From an uncultured Eubacteriales bacterium (GTDB taxonomy: Bacteria; Bacillota; Clostridia; Oscillospirales; Oscillospiraceae), in contig ONVI01000012.1 in NCBI GenBank assembly GCA_900321275.1, forward strand, positions 1 through 53,117: a stretch of DNA of 53,117 bases, read 5' to 3'. Shown piece by piece: positions 9,252-17,381 of this stretch (position 1 is the stretch's first letter; every line of letters starts with the position of its first letter). Made by a program: the position numbers and the translations under genes. The notes beneath the pieces are model-generated. The model had not been told where the DNA came from, did no database searches, and worked only from the letters and a program-made list of their open reading frames with translations.

Positions 9252-9280
9252 TGGAAAAACGGAACTGTTTGTGATATGAT
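9252..9280 (+). promoter_or_regulatory. Promoter for the hybrid histidine kinase
   Basis: TGGAAA (9252-9257), a 17-base spacer and TATGAT (9275-9280), about 95 bases before the start codon. With the opposing promoter at 9140-9168 this makes the 315-base gap a divergent control region. The rest of the gap shows nothing else I recognise. Confidence 0.55.
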
Positions 9281-9375
9281 GTAAGAAGATGGATATTTGA
9301 TGTTTCCGGAGCGCGTTTGGGAGATGCGCAGTCGCATGCACAGAACCATTTTCACACGGAAAGGAGACGGCCGAT

Positions 9376-11535
9376 ATGAGATCTTCACGGGGCTTCAGCG
9401 TCAGAGAGCTTTTTAAAACCATGGGCGCGAGAAGCGTTCTCGTTTCGATGCTCATGTTTTTGCTTACTGTTGCCGTAACCTGTGTCGTGGCGTTCCAGTT
9501 TTATCGTACCACGAAGGACAATATTCATCTGCAGGGGAGAGTGAACGCGGTTCAGTCCGCAAAGGAACTTGACGGCTATATCCTCGTGCGAAAGAACACG
9601 GTTATTCTTGCCGGACATGTGGTGGATGAGATGATTCGGGAGGGGAGATCAAACGATGAAATCCTGGATTATCTCACCGCCGAATCGCTCAGTATCAAAA
9701 AATCCATCGACAAGGACTATACCGGCCTCTACGGCTGGATCAACGGAGAATATCTCGACGGGGACGGCTGGGTTCCCGAGCCGGATTACGTACCCACAGA
9801 GCGCCCCTGGTATCTGGAGACGATCGCCGACGACGGCGATATCACCTTTGTCACACCATATATTGACGCGCAGACCGGGGCTGTCCTGACCACGGTATCG
9901 GAGAAGCTTTCCGACGGCGTCAGCGTGATTGCGCTCGACGTCACGCTGAGCCGCGTCCAGGAAATTACGGAGGAAAATGCGCGGCAGACGCCGGGATGCC
10001 TTGGAATCGTGCTGGACGAAACGGGCCTGGTGATTGCCCATTCCGACCGCGCGGAACTTGGGAAAAACTATCTGGAGGAGACGGATACGCTCGGCGCGGC
10101 GCTCGCCGAAAAGCTGCGCAGCGGAGACAGCGGCGCATTTGAGCTGAGCTGTCAGGGCCAGAAGTATATGGTCATCAGCGAAAAAATCGGCGACGATTGG
10201 CAGTCTGTTTCCCTCATCAATATCAGAGTGTTCTATCGTCCCCTGATGATCGTCATGTCGCTGCTGATTCTCTTTACAATTTTGGAGGCCATCGTTTTCC
10301 TGACAATAATCTATAACCAGAGCGTGAAGAATCTTGCGGTCGCGTCGGCCGAGGCGGCCGAGAACGCCAGCAGGGCAAAGTCCCGCTTCCTGTCCCGGAT
10401 GAGCCATGAAATCCGTACCCCGATCAACGCGATTATCGGATTGGACAGCATTGCGCTGAGAGATGAGAGCATTTCCCCGCACACGCGGGACGAGCTGAAC
10501 AAGATCGGCACCAGCGCCCGGCATCTGCTGTCAATCGTCAATGATATTCTGGATATGAGCCGCATCGAATCCGGTCGTATGGAACTCAAGGAAGAGATAT
10601 TTTCCTTCCGGGATTTTCTGGAACAGATCTGTATCATTGTGGACGGTCAGTGCGAGGACAAGGGGCTGCGTTTTGTCTGCAGCAGGGAAGAGGGACTCGA
10701 GGAATACTATGTCGGCGACAGCCTGAAGCTCAAGCAGGTGCTCATCAATGTTCTGGGCAACTCTGTGAAGTTCACCGACGCGCCGGGCACCATCACCTTA
10801 AACGCGGCGCAGACAGCCTGTAACGACGAGAGGGCCACGCTCCGCTTCGAGATGACGGACACCGGCATCGGGATGGACAAGGAGTTTATCCCCAAGCTGT
10901 TTGAAGCCTTTTCGCAGGAGGATACCGGGAACACCACCCGCTATGGCGGCAGCGGCCTCGGTATGGCGATTACCAGGAGCTTCGTCGAGATGATGGGCGG
11001 CACAATCCGCGTCGAGAGCGAGAAGGGCTTCGGCTCGTCCTTTACGGTAACGGTGACGGTTGGCCGCGCGAAGGAGAACGAGAAAGCGGCGACTGCCGGC
11101 AAAGATGCGAAAAGTGCAGAAGTTTTGCCGGATAGGCTGCATTTACTGATCGTGGAGGATCAGGAGATGAATGCGGAGGTTTTGGCTGATCTGCTGGAGC
11201 TGGAGAACATCAGTTCCGAATGGGCGGAAAACGGCAAAAGGGGCGTGGAGATGTTCGCTGAAAGCGAGAAAGGCCGCTTCGATGTGATCCTGATGGATAT
11301 GCGTATGCCTGTTATGGACGGTCTGACCGCAACAAGGGAGATCCGAAAGCTCGACCGCCCAGATGCCTCGACCATCCCGATCATTGCACTGTCCGCAAAC
11401 GCCTTCGAGGAGGATGTGCGACAGTGTCTCGAAGCGGGCATGAATGCGCACCTGTCAAAACCCGTGGATCTTGACCGCCTGAAAGAAACCCTGGGCAGGC
11501 TTCTCGAAACACGGACGGAGAAAACCGGTAATTGA
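9376..11535 (+). CDS. Hybrid sensor histidine kinase with Cache-type sensor and receiver
   Basis: 719 residues, ATG preceded by AAGGAGA at 8 bases. Membrane helices at ~20-41 and ~288-313 enclose a ~245-residue extracellular sensor of dCache type (the WYLETIADDGDITFVTPYID pattern is typical). There is no obvious HAMP. The HisKA phospho-acceptor is H344 in SHEIRTP. The HATPase follows, with a DTGIGMD box and GGSGLGMAI. A C-terminal receiver has the phospho-acceptor D641 in LMDMRMPVMDG. All catalytic residues appear present. No output regulator is adjacent; phosphotransfer to a distant partner or a receiver-based switch is likely. Probably responds to an extracellular metabolite. Confidence 0.9.
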   Translation: MRSSRGFSVRELFKTMGARSVLVSMLMFLLTVAVTCVVAFQFYRTTKDNIHLQGRVNAVQSAKELDGYILVRKNTVILAGHVVDEMIREGRSNDEILDYLTAESLSIKKSIDKDYTGLYGWINGEYLDGDGWVPEPDYVPTERPWYLETIADDGDITFVTPYIDAQTGAVLTTVSEKLSDGVSVIALDVTLSRVQEITEENARQTPGCLGIVLDETGLVIAHSDRAELGKNYLEETDTLGAALAEKLRSGDSGAFELSCQGQKYMVISEKIGDDWQSVSLINIRVFYRPLMIVMSLLILFTILEAIVFLTIIYNQSVKNLAVASAEAAENASRAKSRFLSRMSHEIRTPINAIIGLDSIALRDESISPHTRDELNKIGTSARHLLSIVNDILDMSRIESGRMELKEEIFSFRDFLEQICIIVDGQCEDKGLRFVCSREEGLEEYYVGDSLKLKQVLINVLGNSVKFTDAPGTITLNAAQTACNDERATLRFEMTDTGIGMDKEFIPKLFEAFSQEDTGNTTRYGGSGLGMAITRSFVEMMGGTIRVESEKGFGSSFTVTVTVGRAKENEKAATAGKDAKSAEVLPDRLHLLIVEDQEMNAEVLADLLELENISSEWAENGKRGVEMFAESEKGRFDVILMDMRMPVMDGLTATREIRKLDRPDASTIPIIALSANAFEEDVRQCLEAGMNAHLSKPVDLDRLKETLGRLLETRTEKTGN

Positions 11536-11554
11536 TACGGAAGGAGGGAAAGTT

Positions 11555-12031
11555 ATGTTAACCTTTCGCTATGCGGAAAGAAAAGACTGCGGGCTGATTC
11601 TGGCCTTTATCCGCGCGCTTGCGGAATACGAGAAAATACCGGATCAGGTGGTGGCGACGGAAAAGCTGCTGGAACACTGGATCTTTGATCTGCGGAAAGC
11701 GGAAGTGATTTTTTCCTGTATTGACGGGAAAGAAGTGGGCTACGCCCTGTTCTTCCATAACTTTTCAACCTTGCTTGGCAGGGCGGGCATCAATCTTCAG
11801 GATCTGTTTATCCTGCCGGAGTACCGGGGAAAGGGCTGCGGCAGGGCGATGATGAAAATGCTTGCGCAGATTGCGGCGGAACGCGGATGCGGCCGGCTGG
11901 AATGGTGGTGCCTCAACCGAAACAAGCCGGGCATTGACTTTTATCTCTCTCTGGGCGCAGAGCCGATGTCTGACCGGACGACATACCGTATCGCAGGGGA
12001 TACCCTGATGGAGCTGGCAAAAGGGCCATAA
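11555..12031 (+). CDS. GNAT N-acetyltransferase, SSAT-like
   Basis: 158 residues with an AAGGAGGG site, 19 bases after the kinase gene and so probably cotranscribed. It spans a full GNAT fold: an N-terminal LAEYEKIPDQVVATE helix region, WIFDLRKAEV, the central strand HNFSTLLGRAGINLQDLF, and the acetyl-CoA loop PEYRGKGCGRAMM. It then has RLEWWCLNRNKPGIDFYLSLGAEPM. This pattern matches diamine/polyamine and thialysine N-acetyltransferases, which acetylate a primary amine using acetyl-CoA. The substrate here is inferred from family resemblance only. Confidence 0.85.
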   Translation: MLTFRYAERKDCGLILAFIRALAEYEKIPDQVVATEKLLEHWIFDLRKAEVIFSCIDGKEVGYALFFHNFSTLLGRAGINLQDLFILPEYRGKGCGRAMMKMLAQIAAERGCGRLEWWCLNRNKPGIDFYLSLGAEPMSDRTTYRIAGDTLMELAKGP

Positions 12032-12152
12032 CAAGGGCAGCGCCGTGTATTGCTCCGGGGGTTCGTCCGTACGAAAGGCAAAACTGTTCCGGGATTTTCG
12101 GCCGATGGGACGTATCATGAAGTGTTTGACAGCTTGACAGAGGTATTAATAT

Positions 12153-13286
12153 ATGCGAAATACAATGAAGAAAGCAAGGCTTTTCATAACGATATTAACA
12201 GGGGTGCTGCTTTTTACTGCCTGCGCCGCTTTTTGCCGTGCGGAGGGATCGGGGGTTTTTTTACCCCTGACGGAAGCACAGAATACGGTCGAAGCCGGTT
12301 CCAACGGGGAAAACGTCATCAAATCAACGGAATCCGTAGCGAGCGCGGTAGATTTTGACCATGTCCTGGATTCCTATGTTCCTAAGAAGGATCATTATAA
12401 TTTTTATTTTACCTATAAAACGGTGCACGCGTGGTGGGACGCCGTAGCGCTGGGAATGGAAGAGGCGCAGAGACAGTTTCTGGAAAAGGGGATAACCGTC
12501 ACGTACGAGTATATGGCCCCGCAGGGGGCTTCCGCCGAGGATCAGACCAGGCGGCTTCTTGCGGCGGAAGAGAGAGACTATGATGTAATTGGCGTAGACG
12601 TAGCGGATGAAGAGATCATCTCCCCGATTCTGGACAAAATGGTGGATGCCGGGACGAAGGTTATGACGTTTTCCAGTTCTGACGCCGCCGAAGGCTGTAA
12701 AAGAATCGCTTATGTCGGAAATACGCACAATTATCAGGACGGCGCAGATCTGACAGAGGCCCTCTGTGAGAGGCTGGGCTACAGGGGAAAGGTCGCCATT
12801 CTTGTGGGCAGCGTCGGCGCGCCCTGCCATGAGGATCGCGCAAAGGGCGCGAAGGATACCATAGCCAAGTATAAGGATATGGAGATCGTGGCGATGGAAT
12901 ATGATATGGATTCCGTTGACCTGGCCTATGAGCTCACGCAGAAGATCCTGAAAGACTGTCCGGATCTGGACGGGATTATCTGCTGCAACATGAGCAATCC
13001 CGTCGGCGCCGCCAGGGCGATCACAGAGACGGACAGCCATGCGGTTATTGTTGGCATGGACCATGATCAGGAAGCGCTCCGCTATCTGAATGACGGCGTG
13101 ATCTACTGCCTTGGGGTACAGGATTGCTATTCGATCGGTTTTGATACACTTCAGATCGCGGTCAAAATTGCCGACGGCAATCTGCCCGGCGAACTGTTCC
13201 CGGAAAAGACGGATGAGATAACCACGGTAATCTATCAAAATGACGCGGCTTTGATGCTTGAGCTGCTGTATGGTGATGTTGCATGA
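12153..13286 (+). CDS. Periplasmic-binding-type (RbsB-like) substrate-binding protein
   Basis: 377 residues. The hydrophobic N-terminus ends in a Cys (C24, TACAA), so it may be a lipoprotein, though the lipobox is weak. The remainder fits the two-lobed sugar-binding fold of the LacI/RbsB type: an ALGMEEAQRQFLEKGITVTYEY start, YDVIGVDVADEE, KVAILVGSVGAPCHEDRAKGAKDTI, DLDGIICCNMSNPVGAARAI and VIVGMDHDQEALRYL. No ABC permease or ATPase lies nearby. Its stop overlaps the start of the GGDEF gene (ATGA), so it is more likely a ligand receptor for that sensor than part of a transporter (inference). Confidence 0.8.
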   Translation: MRNTMKKARLFITILTGVLLFTACAAFCRAEGSGVFLPLTEAQNTVEAGSNGENVIKSTESVASAVDFDHVLDSYVPKKDHYNFYFTYKTVHAWWDAVALGMEEAQRQFLEKGITVTYEYMAPQGASAEDQTRRLLAAEERDYDVIGVDVADEEIISPILDKMVDAGTKVMTFSSSDAAEGCKRIAYVGNTHNYQDGADLTEALCERLGYRGKVAILVGSVGAPCHEDRAKGAKDTIAKYKDMEIVAMEYDMDSVDLAYELTQKILKDCPDLDGIICCNMSNPVGAARAITETDSHAVIVGMDHDQEALRYLNDGVIYCLGVQDCYSIGFDTLQIAVKIADGNLPGELFPEKTDEITTVIYQNDAALMLELLYGDVA

Positions 13287-14782
13287 TGAAAAAGAAATCT
13301 GTCACAAATAAGACCTTTTTGCTGACGGCAGTCATCGGCAGCCTGCTTCTGGTGGCAATGGTGACGGCCAATTCGATCTGGGCCTCAAAGCAGACCCTCT
13401 CCGCAGCCGATCAGGCTGTCTCCGCGGTCAGCTCCTTCTATCTTGAAACGATGGCGGACCGGCGTGCAAGGATGGTTACAAATCAGATCGACAACAGCTT
13501 TGACCAGATGGAAAAGGCGCTGGTTTATATCAAAGAGGAAGGCATCGAATCGCAGGAGGAGCTGCGCCATACGCTGGGCAAGCTTAAAGCTCTGCTGTCG
13601 CTTAACGGATTGGCACTGGTGGATGAAGACAATATCGTGTATACGCAGTACACGACCTATACCGGCGGGAGCCGGCACAGCTTCCTTTCCGAAGGAAAGC
13701 TGGAAGAGCGCACCATCAGTACGGTGTCTCTCTACGGCTCCTCCAAGCAGCTGTGCCTGGCGGTCCCGACCCCGGGGCTGATGATCATGGGGAAGCCGTT
13801 CAAAGCCTGCTTTGTTCAAATCGATATGAAGGATATCGTCGACCTGCTGGCGCTTGACGATCAGGGCGGAACCTATTTTGCCGTGTACTCAAAAAAGGGG
13901 GGAAATCTGTCCGGAACCGAACTGGGCCCGACTGTCTCAACCCGCAATATTCTGGAAGCGACAAAGGAACTTGTTCCGGAAGAAGTCTGGAAAAAGAACG
14001 TCGACAATTTTTCGGACGAAGCAAGGGGCGAAATGTCGTTTTCCTATGACGGAGTCAGAGAGACGCTGAGCTATGTGCCGATTCAGGGCACGGGGTGGGA
14101 GCTTGCGGTTTTGATCCATGAGAGTGTCATACTGGATCAGATCCGGGGCATCAGTGAAAAGAATCTTGCCGTCAGTCGAAATCAGATTGCTTTCACACTG
14201 TTCGCGGTGGTGCTGCTCTGCTTTGTCCTTCTGCAGCAGCTGAGAGCTCTCACCCGGGGCGAGCTTGAAGCGCAAAAAGAAGTCAGCAGGGCCTTCCTCA
14301 ACATAGCGACAACGGATTCTCTGACGGGCGTAAGAAACAAGTATGCCTATACCGAGCATGAAGCGGCTATCGATGAGAAAATCCGGAGCAAAGACATTCA
14401 AAAGCTGGCCGTTGCCGTCTGTGATATCAACGGGCTGAAGGAAGTCAACGATACCAGGGGGCATGCGGCCGGGGATAAGCTGATCAAGGACGCCTGCGCG
14501 TTGATCTGCGAATATTTTTCACACGGCGCGGTCTTCCGAATCGGCGGTGATGAGTTTGCGGTTATCATTCAGGGTGAACACTGCGATACGCTGGATGAAG
14601 TGATCCGTGCGTTGAACCGCAAGGTCGAATCCAATATCAAGGAGAAGGACGTGGTCGTTTCGGTCGGCTGTTCCATGCTGCAGCCGGACGACCGGTGCCT
14701 GCATGATGTGTCTCACAGGGCGGATCAGTTGATGTACAAACGGAAGAAGGAACTGAAAGACATGGGCGCGAATTCCAGGTAA
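13283..14782 (+). CDS. Membrane sensor diguanylate cyclase (GGDEF)
   Basis: 499 residues, starting inside the stop of the binding-protein gene (ATGATG at 13283). Helix one is near residues 10-30, followed by a ~260-residue extracellular sensor and a second helix near 298-315. The GGDEF domain occupies the last ~165 residues, with TTDSLTGVRNK, DINGLKEVND and an intact GGDEF signature (RIGGDEFAV). This signature supports synthesis of cyclic di-GMP from two GTP. The inhibitory RxxD site expected just before the signature is absent, so product inhibition at that site is unlikely. There is no EAL domain. Probably transduces the state of the coupled binding protein. Confidence 0.88.
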   Translation: MMKKKSVTNKTFLLTAVIGSLLLVAMVTANSIWASKQTLSAADQAVSAVSSFYLETMADRRARMVTNQIDNSFDQMEKALVYIKEEGIESQEELRHTLGKLKALLSLNGLALVDEDNIVYTQYTTYTGGSRHSFLSEGKLEERTISTVSLYGSSKQLCLAVPTPGLMIMGKPFKACFVQIDMKDIVDLLALDDQGGTYFAVYSKKGGNLSGTELGPTVSTRNILEATKELVPEEVWKKNVDNFSDEARGEMSFSYDGVRETLSYVPIQGTGWELAVLIHESVILDQIRGISEKNLAVSRNQIAFTLFAVVLLCFVLLQQLRALTRGELEAQKEVSRAFLNIATTDSLTGVRNKYAYTEHEAAIDEKIRSKDIQKLAVAVCDINGLKEVNDTRGHAAGDKLIKDACALICEYFSHGAVFRIGGDEFAVIIQGEHCDTLDEVIRALNRKVESNIKEKDVVVSVGCSMLQPDDRCLHDVSHRADQLMYKRKKELKDMGANSR

Positions 14783-14793
14783 GCGCGTTAAGA

Positions 14794-14939
14794 GACTGTC
14801 TCAAAATGCATTTTAAACCAAAACCGTAGGGGTCGATCCCAAGATCGACCCGCTGCATTACGCACATTGTCATAAAACAGCGGGCCGATGAAGGCATCGG
14901 CCCCTACGATTTCGCATGGTTATGCATTTTGAGACAGCC
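14794..14939. mobile_element. MITE-like repeat element (~146 bp)
   Basis: Terminal inverted repeats CTGTCTCAAAATGCAT (14796-14811) and its exact complement (14922-14937) enclose a second inner inverted pair (CGTAGGGG.CGAT and ATCGGCCCCTACG). There is no coding capacity. A solo copy of the same end lies at 45853-45874. Such nested palindromic non-coding elements are typical MITEs. Confidence 0.7.
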
Positions 14940-15011
14940 TGTTGCTTTTCAGACAAAGTCAGGCGGAAAATCCGCCTTCAGGATGTGCGCGGGGATTAAT
15001 TCAGGGTTTTG

Positions 15012-16586
15012 TCAGGTCGCCTCAAAGCAGTTTTCATACCAGAGTACGAAGATATAGAGCACAGTCCAGTCGCGGTCGTCGCCGTTCAGAAAAGAATTCC
15101 AGCGATCCCGCAGGAGCGCTTGAACAAAATAGGCCCCGGAGACGCTTCCGAAAAGCGCCCGTTCAATCTGCGGGCGAAAGCGTTCCGCCCGAAACCATTG
15201 TTGGACCGGAACGGAAAAGCCCTGCTTTCTGCGGAAGGCTATCTCATGGGGAAGCCGCTTTTCGGCCGCTCTGCGCAGGATGTATTTCGCTGTCCCGTCC
15301 TTTCGCTTGAGGGTGGAGGGGATGGCCGCGCTGAGTGCAAACATGCGCCGGTCGGAAAAGGGCAGCAGCAGCTCAATGCCGTTTGCCCGGGCCGAGCGAC
15401 CGACGCCAAACAGGATATCGCCCTCCAGCCACAGCGCTGTGTCGACAGCCAGCATACGCGACAGCGGTTCCGCGCCCTGCGTCTGCACCAAGCACTCCGC
15501 GACCAGACCTTCGAGCGGTACGGCTTTTTCGTCGCCGAGAAGCTGCATCCCCGATTCCTGCTTCATAATGCCGGAGCAGCCGCAGTAGAGCGCGCCTTCC
15601 CGGCCCAGTTCGTCGGCGCGGGCGTAAACGTAGTAGCCGCCGAAAAACTCGTCCGCGCCCTCGCCGGAGAGACAGACGGAAGATTTCTCCGCTGCGCGCT
15701 CACAGCCGAGCGCCCAGAAAGGGGCACAGAGATCAGCCAGCGGCAGCTCAAGATTGAGAAGAAAGCGCGGGATGGCATCAAAAAACTCCTCCGCGCGGAT
15801 GCAAACTTCATGCAGGCGCGCACCCATCGCCCGGGCTGCTGCGGCGGCGGCGGGAAGCTCGCTGACTTCCGCCTCTTCAAAGCCGATTCCGAAAGCTTCC
15901 CGTACGCCGGAGGAAGCCAGCAGATAGGACGAATCCACGCCGCCGGAGAGAAACGAGCCGCAGCGTGAAAAATCAAAGCGGGCTCTGTCCTCGTTCAGAA
16001 TCTCCTGCAGGTTCCGATCGATTTCTTCAGCCCACGCCTCCTCGGAAACCGTGGGGTTCGGATGAAAGGAGAGCGTGTGCCACCGGTTGATCCGTACGTT
16101 GGTCCCGTTCCAAATGAGAATACAGTCCGGCGGCAGCTTCCGAATGCCCGCATAGAGCGTCCTGTAGCCGACGGGATATCCGAACAGGGCGTATAGCTGC
16201 AGCGCCTGCCTGTCCAGCGCTTTCCGGTATTGGGGGCTTTTGGTGATCTCACGAAGGTCGCAGCCGTACAGTAGCACGCCGTTATCGGTTTCACAGTAAT
16301 AAAAAGTCTGTATGCCGAAGGCATCGCGGGCGCAAAAAAGCTGTCCCTCTTCGTCCCGGATGACAAAGGCAAAGGATCCATGCAGATGGCAAGGGAGTTT
16401 ATTCCCCCAGCGCCGGTATCCGGCGGACAGAATGGCAAGCTCTGTCTCCCGCGCATCATTGCTCCGGGCAAGGCCGAGCTCGCCGCAGAGCGGGACGCGG
16501 TTGCGCAGGCTCCCCTCATACATAAGAATATTCACAGAGGCATCTTCCTTTCCGGCATTCCGTGCACGTTGACTTGACATTTCCAT
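15012..16586 (-). CDS. Asparagine-synthetase-like protein lacking the N-terminal glutaminase cysteine
   Basis: I prefer the ATG at 16586 (524 aa). The frame extends to 16667, but that extension runs through a terminator hairpin. Homology to AsnB starts at NILMYEG and continues with GELGLARSNDARETE, ARDAFGIQTFYY and the ATP-pyrophosphatase P-loop SGGVDSS. SGEGADEFFGGY and the C-terminal RRKQGFSVP region follow. Canonical AsnB begins Met-Cys-Gly with ~50 residues before this point, the Cys being the glutaminase nucleophile. That segment is absent. It may use free ammonia or amidate or adenylate another substrate. No peptide precursor is adjacent. Family certain; function open. Confidence 0.75.
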   Translation of the reverse strand: MEMSSQRARNAGKEDASVNILMYEGSLRNRVPLCGELGLARSNDARETELAILSAGYRRWGNKLPCHLHGSFAFVIRDEEGQLFCARDAFGIQTFYYCETDNGVLLYGCDLREITKSPQYRKALDRQALQLYALFGYPVGYRTLYAGIRKLPPDCILIWNGTNVRINRWHTLSFHPNPTVSEEAWAEEIDRNLQEILNEDRARFDFSRCGSFLSGGVDSSYLLASSGVREAFGIGFEEAEVSELPAAAAAARAMGARLHEVCIRAEEFFDAIPRFLLNLELPLADLCAPFWALGCERAAEKSSVCLSGEGADEFFGGYYVYARADELGREGALYCGCSGIMKQESGMQLLGDEKAVPLEGLVAECLVQTQGAEPLSRMLAVDTALWLEGDILFGVGRSARANGIELLLPFSDRRMFALSAAIPSTLKRKDGTAKYILRRAAEKRLPHEIAFRRKQGFSVPVQQWFRAERFRPQIERALFGSVSGAYFVQALLRDRWNSFLNGDDRDWTVLYIFVLWYENCFEAT

Positions 16587-16614
16587 CAGGGAATAAAATG
16601 CGTTTTCCTGAAAC

Positions 16615-16659
16615 AAAGAAGCGGATTCGCAGAAAAATATAATGCGAATCCGCTTCTTT
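16615..16659 (-). terminator. Intrinsic terminator downstream of the DtxR-type gene
   Basis: Perfect 17-bp stem (16615-16631 with 16643-16659), 11-base loop, T-rich tail on the minus strand. The flanks are A/T on both sides, so it could act both ways. It separates the regulator from the asparagine-synthetase-like gene. Confidence 0.8.
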
Positions 16660-16718
16660 ATATCCATGACGGTTGAGTTTATTCAGCGTTTCCCATGATG
16701 AACAGGGCACAGGAGGAT

Positions 16719-17096
16719 TCACGCGCGGTACTCCTGTGCATGCCTGCGGATCGCGTCAAAGGTTTCCTCACTGAGGTCATGTTCGATTTTGCAGGCGTCT
16801 TCCTCTGCCGTTTCGGGACTGACGCCGAGGCCGATCAGCAGCTCGGTCAGGAGCTTGTGGCGCGCAAGCATCTTCTCCGCAATTTTGAGCCCCGGCTCCA
16901 GCAGCACGATCATTCTCGCCGGGTCATAGGTAATATACCCGTCCTCCCGCAGACGCTTGGTCGCGTAACTGACGCTGGGCAGAGTCACGCCGAGCTTGTC
17001 CGCAACGTCGACTGCACGGACATATCCCCGCTCCTCCTTGAGCATCAGCATGGCTTCAAGATAATCTTCCGCAGATTCATGAATGTTCATATTCAT
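16719..17096 (-). CDS. DtxR/MntR-family metal-dependent regulator
   Basis: 125 residues. A GTG at 17099 precedes the ATG at 17096; I chose the ATG. The N-terminal winged helix (ESAEDYLEAMLML, VRAVDVADKLGVTLPSVSYATKRLREDGYI) is characteristic of the family. The dimerisation and metal-site helices follow (RHKLLTELLIGLGVSPETAEEDACKIEHDLSEET), with the usual E-x-x-A-C-K-I-E-H ligand stretch. The C-terminal SH3-like domain is absent, as in MntR. It should repress metal uptake or homeostasis genes when bound to Mn or Fe. No transporter target is adjacent. Confidence 0.88.
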   Translation of the reverse strand: MNMNIHESAEDYLEAMLMLKEERGYVRAVDVADKLGVTLPSVSYATKRLREDGYITYDPARMIVLLEPGLKIAEKMLARHKLLTELLIGLGVSPETAEEDACKIEHDLSEETFDAIRRHAQEYRA

Positions 17097-17126
17097 CACC
17101 GTTTACAGCAAAATAATGATTCTGAA

Positions 17127-17144
17127 GTGACAGGGTACGGTCAC
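17127..17144. promoter_or_regulatory. Possible operator dyad upstream of the DtxR-type gene
   Basis: An 18-base imperfect dyad, GTGACAGGGTACGGTCAC, lies about 30 bases upstream of the regulator's start. It is positioned for autoregulation but does not resemble known MntR or IdeR boxes closely. Confidence 0.25.
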
Positions 17145-17309
17145 AATAAAATAATAACATGGTTTCTTACAAAAAGCAAGAAAATGAAGACAGATATGAG
17201 CTGACCGCAGCCCGGATCATGGCGGTTGGCGATCATATGAGCGCAAAGTAAGGGTAAAGACCTTCGACTTCACGTGTCATTTTCGGGAGGCTTTTTGTAC
17301 CGGCCTGTA

Positions 17310-17339
17310 TTGTAAAGGAAAGCGGCAGTGTGCTATAAT
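17310..17339 (+). promoter_or_regulatory. Sigma-A promoter for the GH3 gene
   Basis: TTGTAA (17310-17315), an 18-base spacer and consensus TATAAT (17334-17339), 42 bases before the start codon. Confidence 0.65.
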
Positions 17340-17381
17340 CAGCGCATCTATGGAATCGTTAATATAAGGAGATTGCTCAGC

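Noticed and set aside
16587-16667. N-terminal extension of the asparagine-synthetase-like gene
   Set aside because: It translates a 17-bp terminator hairpin and does not resemble the AsnB N-terminus.
15012-17096. Lasso-peptide or RiPP cluster around the asparagine-synthetase-like gene
   Set aside because: No precursor peptide, leader protease or transporter is adjacent; the neighbour is a metal regulator.
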